Assembly: GCF_037023755.1 (NCBI RefSeq)
Contig: NZ_CP146100.1
Location: 3,248,501 to 3,312,500 of the forward strand
Source: Saccharopolyspora sp. SCSIO 74807
Lineage (GTDB): Bacteria; Actinomycetota; Actinomycetes; Mycobacteriales; Pseudonocardiaceae
Direction: 5' to 3'
Length of the DNA stretch: 64,000 nt
Part shown: positions 1 to 8,621 of the stretch, piece by piece
Position numbering within the stretch: the first letter of the stretch is position 1
How the letters are laid out: every line of letters begins with the position of its first letter
Position numbers and translations under genes: made by a program
Notes under the pieces: generated by a model
Told to the model about the DNA's origin: nothing
Databases searched by the model: none
What the model saw: only the letters and a program-made list of their open reading frames with translations

Positions 1-402
1 GGCGAACTGCTGCCGACCGAGTGGATCGGCCTGGTCGCCGGTGTCGCCTTCCTCGGCTTCGCGGCGTGGACGGTGCGCGGCGACCACCTCACCGAGCAGG
101 ACAAGAGCCGCGCGTCGCGCACCGCCCGATCCGCGGTCGTCGCGGTCACCGTGGCGTTCCTGCTGGCCGAGCTCGGCGACAAGACGATGCTCGCCACGGT
201 CACCCTCGCCTCGCAGCACGACTGGCTCGGCACCTGGATCGGCTCGACGGTCGGCATGGTGCTGGCCGACGCGCTGGCCATCGGCGTCGGCCTGCTGCTG
301 GGCAGGCACCTGCCGGACCGCGTCATCCGCTACGGCGCGGCGGCGCTGTTCGTGCTGTTCGGCGGCTGGCTCATCGTCGAATCCGCGCTCGCGCTGGCGT
401 GA
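1..402 (+). CDS. TMEM165/GDT1 (UPF0016) family membrane protein, 5' end missing
   Basis: The gene enters from outside the window, so its start is unknown. The visible 133 residues hold the family signature E-x-G-D-K-T (ELGDKT at window codons 53-58) inside a hydrophobic helix, followed by two more hydrophobic segments and a C-terminal helix ending LFGGWLIVESALALA. GDT1 proteins carry two such signatures in two three-helix repeats, so this is the second repeat. Members are proposed to move Mn2+ or Ca2+ across membranes; the substrate here is inferred from family only. It stops 138 nt before the next gene, which has its own ribosome binding site. Confidence 0.85.
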   Translation, partial: GELLPTEWIGLVAGVAFLGFAAWTVRGDHLTEQDKSRASRTARSAVVAVTVAFLLAELGDKTMLATVTLASQHDWLGTWIGSTVGMVLADALAIGVGLLLGRHLPDRVIRYGAAALFVLFGGWLIVESALALA

Positions 403-540
403 CCGTCCGGCTGCGCGGCCGGTGAGTTCGCCTGCGACGGCCGCCGCCGGGAACTGCGCAGCGCGGCGGGTGAGCCAGGCAACCCGTTACGGGTGCGCGA
501 CGTGTTCGTTGGTCGGGCAGTAGCGGTGCTAGGAGGCTGC

Positions 541-1587
541 GTGACCTGGATGATCTACGGCGCTACCGGCTACACGGGCCAGCTCGTGGCGCAGCGCGCG
601 ATCGAGCGCGGGCAGCGGCCGCTGCTGGCCGGGCGGGACGCCGAGAAGGTCGCCAAGGTGGCCACCCCGCTGGGGCTGCCGCACCGGGTGTTCGACTTGC
701 GCGACGGCGCGGGCGTGGCCGAGGCGCTCGGCGACGTCGACGTGGTCGCGCACTGCGCGGGACCGTTCTCGGCGACCTCGGCGCCGATGGTCGACGGGTG
801 CCTGCGCACCGGGACGCACTACCTGGACGTCACCGGTGAGGTCGATGTCTTCGAGTCGGTGTTCGCGCGTCACGACGAGGCGCGGCGGGCGGGCGTGGTG
901 CTGCTGCCGGGCTCCGGTTTCGACGTGGTGCCGACCGATTGCCTGGCCGCGCTGGTCGCCGCCGAGCTGCCCGCAGCGACCGAGCTGGACCTGGCGTTCC
1001 AGGCCAGCGGCGGGATCAGCGGCGGCACCATGAAGAGCGCGCTGGAAGGCGCGGCGATGGGCGGCCGGGCGCGGGTGGGCGGTTCGCTGCGGACCGTGCC
1101 GATGGGCTGGCGGCGCCGCGAAGTCCCGTTCCCGTCCGGGCACCGCACGGTGACCTCGCTGCCGTGGGGCGACGTGAGCACCGCTTTCCGCAGCACGGGG
1201 ATCGGCGACATCACCACGTTCGCGCGCCTGCCGGGGCTGGACCGGGTCGGGCCGCGCGCCTCGGCGTTCGGGCGGGTCGTGCTGGGCAAGCCGGTGGCGC
1301 AACGCATCGGCAAGGCCGTGATCGGTTCGCTGGTGCGCGGACCGGGCACTGCGCAACGCAGCAAGAGCTGGGTGGAGGTCTACGCGGAGGCCCGCGACGG
1401 GCAGGGGCGCAGCGCGTCCGCCGCGTTGATCGGGCCGGACACCTACGACTTCACCGCGGACTCGGTGCTGCGCACGGTCGACGGGTTGCTCGCGGGCGGC
1501 GTCGAGGCCGGTGCGCACACCCCGTCGACCGCGTTCGGTGCCGAGTTCGTCCGCCGGCTGCACGGAATCCGGGTCATCGGACCCTGA
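541..1587 (+). CDS. Saccharopine dehydrogenase-like NAD(P)-binding oxidoreductase
   Basis: The start is GTG at 541, chosen because AGGAGG lies at 531-536 and the Rossmann fold begins right after it (MIYGATGYTGQLV, residues 4-16). An upstream in-frame start at 493 has no ribosome binding site. The 348-residue length and the GATGYTG nucleotide loop fit the saccharopine dehydrogenase-like superfamily, which in actinomycetes includes trans-acting enoyl reductases of lipid synthesis as well as many uncharacterised enzymes. The substrate cannot be read from sequence. The gene converges on a VOC gene only 3 nt beyond its stop. A small palindrome (ACCCGT-T-ACGGGT, 482-494) lies upstream and could be an operator. 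Confidence 0.8.
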   Translation: MTWMIYGATGYTGQLVAQRAIERGQRPLLAGRDAEKVAKVATPLGLPHRVFDLRDGAGVAEALGDVDVVAHCAGPFSATSAPMVDGCLRTGTHYLDVTGEVDVFESVFARHDEARRAGVVLLPGSGFDVVPTDCLAALVAAELPAATELDLAFQASGGISGGTMKSALEGAAMGGRARVGGSLRTVPMGWRRREVPFPSGHRTVTSLPWGDVSTAFRSTGIGDITTFARLPGLDRVGPRASAFGRVVLGKPVAQRIGKAVIGSLVRGPGTAQRSKSWVEVYAEARDGQGRSASAALIGPDTYDFTADSVLRTVDGLLAGGVEAGAHTPSTAFGAEFVRRLHGIRVIGP

Positions 1588-1590
1588 TCT

Positions 1591-2142
1591 TCAGAGTTCC
1601 GGCAGCACCCGCAGCATTCCGGTGGTGGGACCGCCGAGCTTGAACTCCAGGTACGGGCCCGTCCGCGCCGTCGAGTGCAGTGCGATCAGGGCGGGGTCGC
1701 GCCGGACGACCTGCAATCCGGCGGAGACCCACCGCGCGGAGTCGGCCGAAGGGTCGGACGAACCCACCACCACCGAAGCCACCGGCCCGGTGTCCACATC
1801 GGACTGCCTGGGTTCGAGCAGGCGGAGTTCGTTGCCCGCCGGGTCGGTCATCTCCTGGTACGGGACGTCTTCGCCCTCATCGGTGAACCGCGCTCCGGCG
1901 TTGAACAACCGCAGCAGCGTGTCGCGCTGGTGCTCGTAGGATTCGCTGCGCAGCTCCAGGTGCACGGCGTTCTTGCCCGCCTTGTCCGCCTCCGAGGCCG
2001 CGAACCGCAGCTCGACGCCGGGGCCGGTGGGCCGCACGACGTCGTCCGGGCCGACCGTCCACCGCAGCACGTGCGCCCACCAGTGCGCCAGCCGCTGCGG
2101 CTTGGGCGCGGCGAACTCGACGGTGAACCCGGTGCCGGTCAT
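1591..2142 (-). CDS. VOC (glyoxalase/bleomycin resistance-like) family protein
   Basis: This 183-residue protein begins MTGTGFTVEFAAPKPQRLA and has the double beta-alpha-beta-beta-beta layout of the vicinal oxygen chelate fold. Two halves end with characteristic strands (VELRF near residue 45 and NELRLLEP near 105-112), and a C-terminal part follows. Actinomycete relatives are annotated as glyoxalase-like or VOC proteins of unknown substrate. Metal ligands are not obvious enough to claim enzymatic activity. It is a single gene convergent with the saccharopine dehydrogenase-like gene. Confidence 0.75.
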   Translation of the reverse strand: MTGTGFTVEFAAPKPQRLAHWWAHVLRWTVGPDDVVRPTGPGVELRFAASEADKAGKNAVHLELRSESYEHQRDTLLRLFNAGARFTDEGEDVPYQEMTDPAGNELRLLEPRQSDVDTGPVASVVVGSSDPSADSARWVSAGLQVVRRDPALIALHSTARTGPYLEFKLGGPTTGMLRVLPEL

Positions 2143-2196
2143 GAGCCCGGAGGTTAAGCCCTGCTGTTGAACTTGTCTTGCGGGAGAGGCCGGTCG

Positions 2197-3345
2197 TCAG
2201 GCCGCGGAGGCCACCTGCCGCGGCCCGGTCACGGCAGCACCGAGGGCGCTCCGCAGCGCGCGAGCGGCCAGCTGGCGGCGCACCGAACGCGGCGAGAGCT
2301 CCGCGAGCAGCCAGCCCACCGCAGCGGGCAGCACCCGCGGCAACCGTTCCGCAGCGCAATGCCCGGCATCGGCGACCAGCCACACCACCGCCTCCGGCCG
2401 GTCGCCCAGCGCCGTGGTGTCCCGCAACGGGATGTAGGGGTCGTTGCTGCCGTTGATCGCCAGCAGCGGGCAGCGCCCGATCGAACTCAGCAGGCCCTGC
2501 CTGCGCAGCGAGAACTCCTGCGAGAACCGGTTCGACTCGGCGCGGTGCGGCAACTGGTCCAGCCCGAGCGCGTTGCCGATGATCCCGGCCATCCCGCCGG
2601 GCAACCCGAGCACGTCCACCGCCGAACCGTTCGCGCCCACCGGCCCGCCGACCTCGATCGCCGCGTCCACCCGCCCGGTCAGTGCGAGCTTCGCGGCCCA
2701 GTGCCCGCCGAAGCTCAACCCGAGCATCGCCGTTCGCACGCAACCGGTGCGTTCCGCGAGCCGCCGAGCAGCCCCGGCCAGCACCAGATCCGAGTCCGCG
2801 GCCAGCGTTACCCGCGACTCACCGGTCCCCGGCATGTCGACCGCGGCCACGGTCAACCCGGTGCACAGCGAGATCGCCAGCGCGATGCGATGCAGCTCGA
2901 TCTTCCAGGTGTCCACCCCGCCGCACAGCAGCAGCAACTGGTCGCTGACCGCGCGGGGGCGCCGGTACACGTGCGCGACCACGCTGGTGGGCTCGCCACG
3001 GTACGGCACCTCCACCGCGTAGCGGCGGAACGTCACCGGGAGGCACGCCGAGGCGTGCCGGAAGCACTCCAACTGCCGCTGGTAGGCGTCGTGCCGATCC
3101 GAGGTGGCCAGGCAGGGGAAACGAGCCGCGCCCCAGCACGCCGCGGCGCGCGCCCACTCCTTCGCGGACTCGGCGTGCCTGGCCTCGGAGGCCCACACCG
3201 GGACCCAGCCGCTGCGTCCGCGGCCCCACACGTCGTCGATCCGCTCGCTCGCGCGTGCGACCACGTGCGCGGGGACTCCCCAAGCGCGGAACTGGCGGGC
3301 TCGTTCGGCGAACAGCTCCGTCGCCTGCACGGGAAAGGTGAACAT
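2197..3345 (-). CDS. FrsA-like alpha/beta hydrolase
   Basis: The start is ATG at 3345 with GGGAGG and GAGGCGG upstream; a longer reading frame exists, but its extra 41 residues are low-complexity and non-hydrophobic. The protein is 382 residues. An N-terminal helical cap (about 1-115) precedes an alpha/beta hydrolase core. The nucleophile elbow is GLSFGG with Ser211; an Asp in NGSNDPYIPL and a His in DAGHCAAERL complete a plausible triad. The layout matches the FrsA/DUF1100 esterase family, which includes cofactor-independent hydrolases and C-C lyases. The natural substrate is not evident. It stands alone between a VOC gene and an HTH-deformylase fusion read from the same strand. Confidence 0.75.
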   Translation of the reverse strand: MFTFPVQATELFAERARQFRAWGVPAHVVARASERIDDVWGRGRSGWVPVWASEARHAESAKEWARAAACWGAARFPCLATSDRHDAYQRQLECFRHASACLPVTFRRYAVEVPYRGEPTSVVAHVYRRPRAVSDQLLLLCGGVDTWKIELHRIALAISLCTGLTVAAVDMPGTGESRVTLAADSDLVLAGAARRLAERTGCVRTAMLGLSFGGHWAAKLALTGRVDAAIEVGGPVGANGSAVDVLGLPGGMAGIIGNALGLDQLPHRAESNRFSQEFSLRRQGLLSSIGRCPLLAINGSNDPYIPLRDTTALGDRPEAVVWLVADAGHCAAERLPRVLPAAVGWLLAELSPRSVRRQLAARALRSALGAAVTGPRQVASAA

Positions 3346-3520
3346 GCCGCCTCGCCTCCCTGGTTCGGCCGCGGATACGGCGTGCGCAGGGAAAAACCGC
3401 CCGCGGTGAGCCCGATGGTGACGCACCGCGCCGCACCGGCCAAGGATCAGCCGCGCACGCAACCCCAATGTACGTGCGCATTCGTGCGTTGATCTCGCAC
3501 GGTGCCTCCGTGCGGGTGGC

Positions 3521-5038
3521 TCAGCCCTCGGCCGGGTAGTGCCAGTTCGCCCCGCTGCCGCGGTACTGCTCGACCGGGATCGGGTGCACCTCCGGCAGCA
3601 GGTGGTCCAGGCACAGCACGCCGCAGAGGTGGTCCACCTCGTGCGCGACCAGCCGCGCGATGCCGCGCTCGAAGATGGTGATCCGCCGCTCGCCGCTGAT
3701 GTCCTGGTGCTCCACGTGCACCACCAGCGGCCGCGGGACCAGGCAGCGCACGTCGAAGAAGCTCAGGCAGCCCTCGTACTGCTCGTCGCCCTGCTCGCTC
3801 GACTCGATGATCCGCGGGTTCAGCAGCGTGATCAGGTCGTCGCTGCCGGGCGGGCGCACGATCGCGGCGGCCCGCTCGATGCCGATCTGCGGCGCGGCGA
3901 TCCCCATTCCTTTGCCGAAGGTGTGCGCCTTGGCGATCCGCTGCGTCGCCGCGTGCAGCTCGTTGATCACCCGGCGGGCGTCCTCGGCCTCCGCGGGCAG
4001 CGTGAACGGCCGGGAGGGCCTGCGCAGCATCGGATCGCCTTCCTGCACGATGCCCAGCGCGGTCATCGTCTCGCTCGGTTTCGGTGGCCCGGAGCGCGCC
4101 GCGCGCACGTGATTGCGGAAATGCCATTCCAGCCGGTAGCGGGCGTGCATTGGCGGATCTTCGGTGGACCACGAGTAGATCGTGCGGTCGTCGTCGTACC
4201 GGGTCTCGACCGCGGTCTGGAACGGCATGGACTCCGCGGTCATCGAGGTGTGCAGCCCCCACACCGCCGGGTCCAGATCGGTCGGGAAGTCCAAGGTCAC
4301 CGATAATCGCCGGGTCGGCAGTCGCACCGCGCGCCGGAACCAGTGGCCCCACTTGTCGTCGCTGACCGTGTAGGTGTACTCGATCCACGCGCTTTCGCCG
4401 GGATACAGCGGAAATCGGCCGGAGTCGTTGGCGAACAGCAGCCACACCTCCTTGAAGGCGTCCCGGTCGTGCTGCACGCTCCAGCGCATCGGTTCCTGGC
4501 GCTGGTCCCCGTACCACGCCTGAAGATCGACTTCTTCCCAGGTCAGCGGGTTGTCCCGGTAGAGCTGGTTGGAGCGCTCCGGATCGCCGGGAAAGCGGTC
4601 CACCGAGATCCGGATCAGGTAGCGGGTGATCGGCTGCTGACCGTTGTTGACCAGAAGTCGCCGCATGGTGGCGCGGTAGGAACCGTTGTCGTAGAACAGT
4701 TCGGCGTGATCGTGCTCGACCACCAGACCGCCGGCGGGTTCCACCGGTGCCGGGGGAGCGGGTGGCGGCTTGCGCGGCGCCGGAACCGCGTTCTGCTCCC
4801 GCCAGGCCCGGCGCAGCGAGCCACCGGCGTTCAGGGCGCCGTCGGCGGCCTGGGCGAACTCCCGGGAAGCGTGCTCGCCGCCGCTCTCCACCTTCGACAC
4901 GTACGACCGGCTGTAGCCCATCTCCCGCGCCAGCGCCGAGCGCGAGAGTCCCCGCACATCCCGCCACCTGCGGAATTCGGCCACGAACACGTCCTGCTGC
5001 TGCGCCGCGTCGAAGTCCGCTTTCGGTTGGCCGGTCAT
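3521..5038 (-). CDS. XRE-type HTH - unknown middle domain - peptide deformylase fusion
   Basis: The 505-residue protein has three parts. Residues about 18-75 form an XRE/Cro-like helix-turn-helix (GLSRSALAREMGYSRSYVSK). A proline-rich linker (about 88-105) leads to a middle domain of about 230 residues that I do not recognise; it is beta-rich and repeatedly carries Trp/Tyr (WIEYTYTV, HARYRLEWHF). Residues about 335-490 are a peptide deformylase with all three motifs: GMGIAAPQIG (377), EGCLS (422) and HEVDH (466). The metal ligands Cys424, His466 and His470 are intact, so catalysis is plausible. Free-standing deformylases are about 160-200 residues. ATG 5038 precedes the HTH directly. Two perfect palindromes upstream suggest autoregulation. 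It diverges from a DegT-type aminotransferase gene. Confidence 0.85.
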   Translation of the reverse strand: MTGQPKADFDAAQQQDVFVAEFRRWRDVRGLSRSALAREMGYSRSYVSKVESGGEHASREFAQAADGALNAGGSLRRAWREQNAVPAPRKPPPAPPAPVEPAGGLVVEHDHAELFYDNGSYRATMRRLLVNNGQQPITRYLIRISVDRFPGDPERSNQLYRDNPLTWEEVDLQAWYGDQRQEPMRWSVQHDRDAFKEVWLLFANDSGRFPLYPGESAWIEYTYTVSDDKWGHWFRRAVRLPTRRLSVTLDFPTDLDPAVWGLHTSMTAESMPFQTAVETRYDDDRTIYSWSTEDPPMHARYRLEWHFRNHVRAARSGPPKPSETMTALGIVQEGDPMLRRPSRPFTLPAEAEDARRVINELHAATQRIAKAHTFGKGMGIAAPQIGIERAAAIVRPPGSDDLITLLNPRIIESSEQGDEQYEGCLSFFDVRCLVPRPLVVHVEHQDISGERRITIFERGIARLVAHEVDHLCGVLCLDHLLPEVHPIPVEQYRGSGANWHYPAEG

Positions 5039-5072
5039 GAGGACCCCATCGCCGTCGCGTCCGGGCGTGCGT

Positions 5073-5102
5073 GTGCGTGAACGCACCGTGAGCAGTTGCT
5101 CA
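5073..5102. promoter_or_regulatory. Tandem palindromes, candidate operator of the HTH-deformylase gene
   Basis: Two perfect palindromes sit side by side 35-64 nt upstream of the HTH-deformylase start: GTGCGTGAACGCAC at 5073-5086 and TGAGCAGTTGCTCA at 5089-5102. They lie in the 243-nt gap between divergent genes, where an XRE regulator that controls itself would be expected to bind. No clear -35/-10 pair was identified, so the role is inferred from position and symmetry. Confidence 0.4.
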
Positions 5103-5281
5103 GACTACGCGCACACCAGGGGTCCGAGGTTCGATCGAACTCGGGTTCCAGAACGTCGGCGGCAATTTCACGCAGATGGCGGGTAGCTGATCGGACCATG
5201 TCAACCGAAGTCTTTGTTTGCACAACGAGTGCGTGTTCATCGGACGCGTCCCGGTGGCGCCGCGCGGAAGGGGCTGATCAC

Positions 5282-6538
5282 GTGAGCAGCCCGCTGGCCA
5301 TCCACGGTGGGCCTCCGGTGCTGCGGACCATGGCGCCGCAGGTGCCGTGGCCGCCGATCGACATCAACACCGCCGTCGCGGTCACCGCCCAGCTCTACAA
5401 CGCGGTGTCGCTGCCTGGCCGCACCGGTGTGGTCGCCGAGCTGGAGATCAGACTCGCGGAGTTCTTCGGCGTGCGCCACGCGGTCGTCACCTCGTCCGGC
5501 ACCGCGGCGCTGCACTCCGCCTACGCGGCGCTCGGCCTCGCCGACGGTGACGAGGTGATCGTGCCCGCCTACACCTCGCACGCCACCGCCACGCCACTGC
5601 TGCACCTGCGGGCGAAACCGGTGCTGGTCGACTGCGACGAGCTCGGCAACCTCGACCCGGAACGGGTGCGAGCGGCGATCACTCCGTTCACCAAGGCCAT
5701 CGTCGCCACGCACATGTGGGGCGTGCCCGCGCGCATCGAAGCGCTCGCCGACCTCGCCCGGCAGCACGGCATCGCGCTCGTGGAGGACGGTTCGCACGCG
5801 CACGGTGCGGCGATCGGCGGCCAGCGGATCGGCACGTTCGGCAGCATCGCCGCGTTCAGCACGGGCGGGTCGAAACCGCTTTCCGGTGGGGAGGGCGGTT
5901 TCGTGCTCACCGATGATGATGATTTGTACTACCGGGTGCTGTTGCACGGCCAGGACGGCAGCCGCTGCCGCAGCGAGATCCCGATCGACCACCCGCTGCG
6001 CAGGTACGCCCTCACCGGCACCGGCCTCGCGCACCGGATGCATCCGCTGGCCGCGGCGCTGACGCTCGGCCAGCTCGGCGAACTGGACCGGCGGCTCGGC
6101 GGCCGCAGGCAGATCGCCGCCCGCGTGATCACCGAGCTGCGCGAACTGCCCGGGATCTCGGTGCCCGAGGTGCCCGGCCGCTACGCGCCGTCCTGGTACG
6201 CCGTGCCGCTGCTGCACCGGCCGGAGGAACTGGGCGGATTGCCGGTGGACGCGCTGGTCGCCGCGTTGCGCGCGGAAGGCTGCTTGGAAGTGGACCATCC
6301 GCGGGCACCGCGGCCGCTGAACGAGCACCCGCTGTTCGACGCGCCGAACCGGTTGTTCCCGAACCTCCCGGAGGGCTGGCCGCGCTACCGGCCGGGGCAG
6401 TATCCGCGGGCGGAGCGCAGGCATCGCAACACGCTCACGCTGAAGGTGCCGCACAACGACCCGGAACTGGCCGACGGCTACATCCGCGCGTTCCGCAAGG
6501 TGATCACCCACCACCGCACGCTGATCGGCCCGGACTAG
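5282..6538 (+). CDS. DegT/DnrJ/EryC1/StrS family PLP-dependent aminotransferase
   Basis: GTG 5282 is preferred because GGAAGGGG precedes it and the family's N-terminal segment (LAIHGGPPV) follows at once. The 418-residue protein has the SSGTAALH phosphate-binding loop (71-78), EDGSHAHGA with the pyridine-contacting Asp169, and STGGSKPLSGGEGG, in which Lys198 is the expected Schiff-base lysine. These enzymes usually aminate keto-sugars or, in the AHBA-synthase branch, aromatise aminoshikimates. No sugar-nucleotide or polyketide genes flank it, so its role is open. It is transcribed away from the HTH-deformylase gene and is followed by a weak hairpin. Confidence 0.85.
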   Translation: MSSPLAIHGGPPVLRTMAPQVPWPPIDINTAVAVTAQLYNAVSLPGRTGVVAELEIRLAEFFGVRHAVVTSSGTAALHSAYAALGLADGDEVIVPAYTSHATATPLLHLRAKPVLVDCDELGNLDPERVRAAITPFTKAIVATHMWGVPARIEALADLARQHGIALVEDGSHAHGAAIGGQRIGTFGSIAAFSTGGSKPLSGGEGGFVLTDDDDLYYRVLLHGQDGSRCRSEIPIDHPLRRYALTGTGLAHRMHPLAAALTLGQLGELDRRLGGRRQIAARVITELRELPGISVPEVPGRYAPSWYAVPLLHRPEELGGLPVDALVAALRAEGCLEVDHPRAPRPLNEHPLFDAPNRLFPNLPEGWPRYRPGQYPRAERRHRNTLTLKVPHNDPELADGYIRAFRKVITHHRTLIGPD

Positions 6539-6554
6539 CCTCGATCGCCCAGCC

Positions 6555-6571
6555 GCCCGCCACGAGCGGGC
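6555..6571. terminator. Weak hairpin between convergent genes
   Basis: GCCCGC-CACGA-GCGGGC forms a 6-bp GC stem in the 130-nt gap between the aminotransferase (+) and the response regulator (-). There is no T-run, as is usual in actinomycetes. It may act in both directions. Confidence 0.3.
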
Positions 6572-6668
6572 ACCCGCTGCTGTTGAGATGCCTGCTGCTC
6601 GGATCCACTGAGGACAGTCGCGCGCTCTGCCGGTTCGCTTCGTCGACGGCCCAGCGGCGCGCGGGAGG

Positions 6669-7271
6669 CTAGAGCCAGTCGTGTTCGCGGGCGTAGCGGG
6701 CGGCTTCGTGGCGGGTGCGGGTCTGGGTTTTCTGCATCGCGTTCGAGAGGTAGTTGCGGACCGTTCCCTCCGCGAGGTGCAGCCGAGCGGCGGTGTCGGC
6801 GGCGGAGAACCCGTCGCGGGTGGCGCGCAGGACGTCGAGCTCGCGGTCGGTGAGCGGGCAGTCGTCGACGACGGCGAGCGCGGAGACCTCCGAGTCGATC
6901 CAGCGCTTGCCCGCGTGCAGCGTCTTGATCACCGAGGTGATGTGCGCGGGTTCGGCCGACTTGCTGACGAAGCCCTGCACGCCGAGCTTCAGCGCCTTGC
7001 GCAGCACGCCGGGCCGGGCGTGGCGGGTGAGCATGAGGACCACCTGCTGCGGCCGCGCCCTGCGGATCTCGGCGACGGCGCCGAGCCCGTCCACCCGCGG
7101 CATCTCCAGATCGATCACCAGCACGTCCGGCTCGTGCCGCAGCGCGGCGGCCACCGCGGATTCGCCGTCCTCGGCCTCCGCGAGCACGGTGATCTCGCCC
7201 TCCAGCGGTAGCAGGGCCGCCAATGCTTTGCGCAGCAAGGCTTCGTCGTCGGCTAGCACCACCGTGGTCAT
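6669..7271 (-). CDS. NarL/LuxR-family response regulator
   Basis: This 200-residue protein has an N-terminal receiver domain with acidic residues DDE (8-10), phospho-acceptor Asp54 in LVIDLEMPRVDG, and Lys in GFVSKSA. The C-terminal LuxR-type helix-turn-helix starts CPLTDRELDVLRA and includes GTVRNYLSNAM. It overlaps the upstream histidine kinase gene by 4 nt (ATGA), so the two form an operon, with the regulator's own GGAGAA Shine-Dalgarno inside the kinase end. It is the cognate output of that kinase. Targets are unknown; the divergent secreted peptidase gene at 8622 is a natural candidate. Confidence 0.92.
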   Translation of the reverse strand: MTTVVLADDEALLRKALAALLPLEGEITVLAEAEDGESAVAAALRHEPDVLVIDLEMPRVDGLGAVAEIRRARPQQVVLMLTRHARPGVLRKALKLGVQGFVSKSAEPAHITSVIKTLHAGKRWIDSEVSALAVVDDCPLTDRELDVLRATRDGFSAADTAARLHLAEGTVRNYLSNAMQKTQTRTRHEAARYAREHDWL

Positions 7272-8410
7272 CGGTTCTCCTTCCGAGCAGGCCGGGCGGG
7301 GAAGGTCGCCGTGGTCCGGAACCGGCCGTCCCGCCGGGAGACCTCCAGCTCGCCGCCGTTGTCCGCGAGGCGTTGGCGCAGCGTGGAAAGCCCGCTCAGT
7401 TCCGGCGGCCCGGTCTCGTGCGCGCCGTCGTTGACGATGGTGATCCCGGAGGCCGACAGCGTGATCCGCACCTGGCGCGCTTGGGCGTGGCGCAGGATGT
7501 TGGTCGTCGTCTCGCGCAGGACCTGGCCGAGCAGTTCCCCCGCGTGCGGATCGGCGTCGGCTTCGCGGTCGATGTGCACGAAGATTCCCGCGGCCTCGAA
7601 GAGGTTCTTCGCGTTCTCCAGCTCCGCGGACAGGTTCAGCTGCCGCTGGGCGTGGGCGAGTTCCTTGGTCTGCGCAATGGTGTCGCCGACCAGGGCGTGC
7701 ACCTCGCCCAGTTCCTCGCGTGCCCGGCCGGGATCGCGGTCGAGCAGCTTCTCGGCGAGCGCGACCTTCAGCTTGACCACGTGCAGGGTGTGGCCCTGGA
7801 TGTCGTGCAGGTCGCTGGCGAACCGCATCCGCTCCCGCATGACCGCCAGCTCCGCCTCGCGCTGCCTGGACTGCTCACGCTCGACGATCAGGTCGGAGAA
7901 CTTCTGGTTGAGCAACGCGAACACGGTCGCCACCGGGACGGTGAGCAGCGGGACCACGACGTACTGGAAGACGCGTCCGCCCGGGTCGTCGCCGAACACG
8001 AGCAGATTCGTCGAGCCCAGCGCGGCGATGAACACGCACAGCCCGGAAAGGGTCGCGAGCCGGCGGCGGGGCAGCTGCGGGATCAGCAACGACACCACGA
8101 CGCAGATGCCGTAGACCGCGGCGGAGCTGTCCGTCAGCGCCCCGGCCAGCCAGGTGGCCGCGGTCACGACCAGGCAAGGCCGGGCGACGCGGCGGGAATC
8201 GTCCGCGGTCCAGCGCTCGGCCAGCACCAACGCGGCCGCCATTCCCACGAGCTGGAGGACGACGTGTCCCCACGAGCGTGCGGTGAACGCCAGGAACACG
8301 CCGACGACGATCAGCGGCGGGAGCGTCGAGAACAGGTTCAGCGAGCGCACCCGGTCCTGCACGGCACGGCCGGTCCAGGTCCGGCGGTCCACCGGCAGCG
8401 CGGTTGGCAT
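7268..8410 (-). CDS. DesK/NarX-type sensor histidine kinase
   Basis: ATG 8410 is preceded by GGAGGA; the longer frame to 8479 adds only arginine-rich sequence. The 380-residue protein has five or six hydrophobic segments in residues about 25-180, with little extracellular sequence, suggesting it senses membrane or cell-envelope state. A HisKA_3 dimerisation segment follows (RFASDLHDIQGHTLHVV, phospho-acceptor His before Asp), then a HATPase domain with an N-box in LRETTTNILRHAQA and a G-box around GLSTLRQRLADNGG. It is the first gene of a kinase-regulator operon and lies back to back with a secreted peptidase gene. Confidence 0.9.
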   Translation of the reverse strand: MPTALPVDRRTWTGRAVQDRVRSLNLFSTLPPLIVVGVFLAFTARSWGHVVLQLVGMAAALVLAERWTADDSRRVARPCLVVTAATWLAGALTDSSAAVYGICVVVSLLIPQLPRRRLATLSGLCVFIAALGSTNLLVFGDDPGGRVFQYVVVPLLTVPVATVFALLNQKFSDLIVEREQSRQREAELAVMRERMRFASDLHDIQGHTLHVVKLKVALAEKLLDRDPGRAREELGEVHALVGDTIAQTKELAHAQRQLNLSAELENAKNLFEAAGIFVHIDREADADPHAGELLGQVLRETTTNILRHAQARQVRITLSASGITIVNDGAHETGPPELSGLSTLRQRLADNGGELEVSRRDGRFRTTATFPARPARKENR

Positions 8411-8621
8411 GGTCCTCCGAGGTCGGGCGGTTCCCTGCCGATCATCTCTGCCGCACCGGGTCCCCACCAGTGACGTCACGTCAGGTCTCGGTGGCCAGGA
8501 ACGTCACGGCGCATCGGTGACGCCGCCGCACTACTGCGCGGGCGCGGATCTCGCTGGAATCGGGCAGCACGACGGGATCGACGACCTGGCGGTGGTTCTC
8601 CCACCGCGGAAAGGAAATCCG

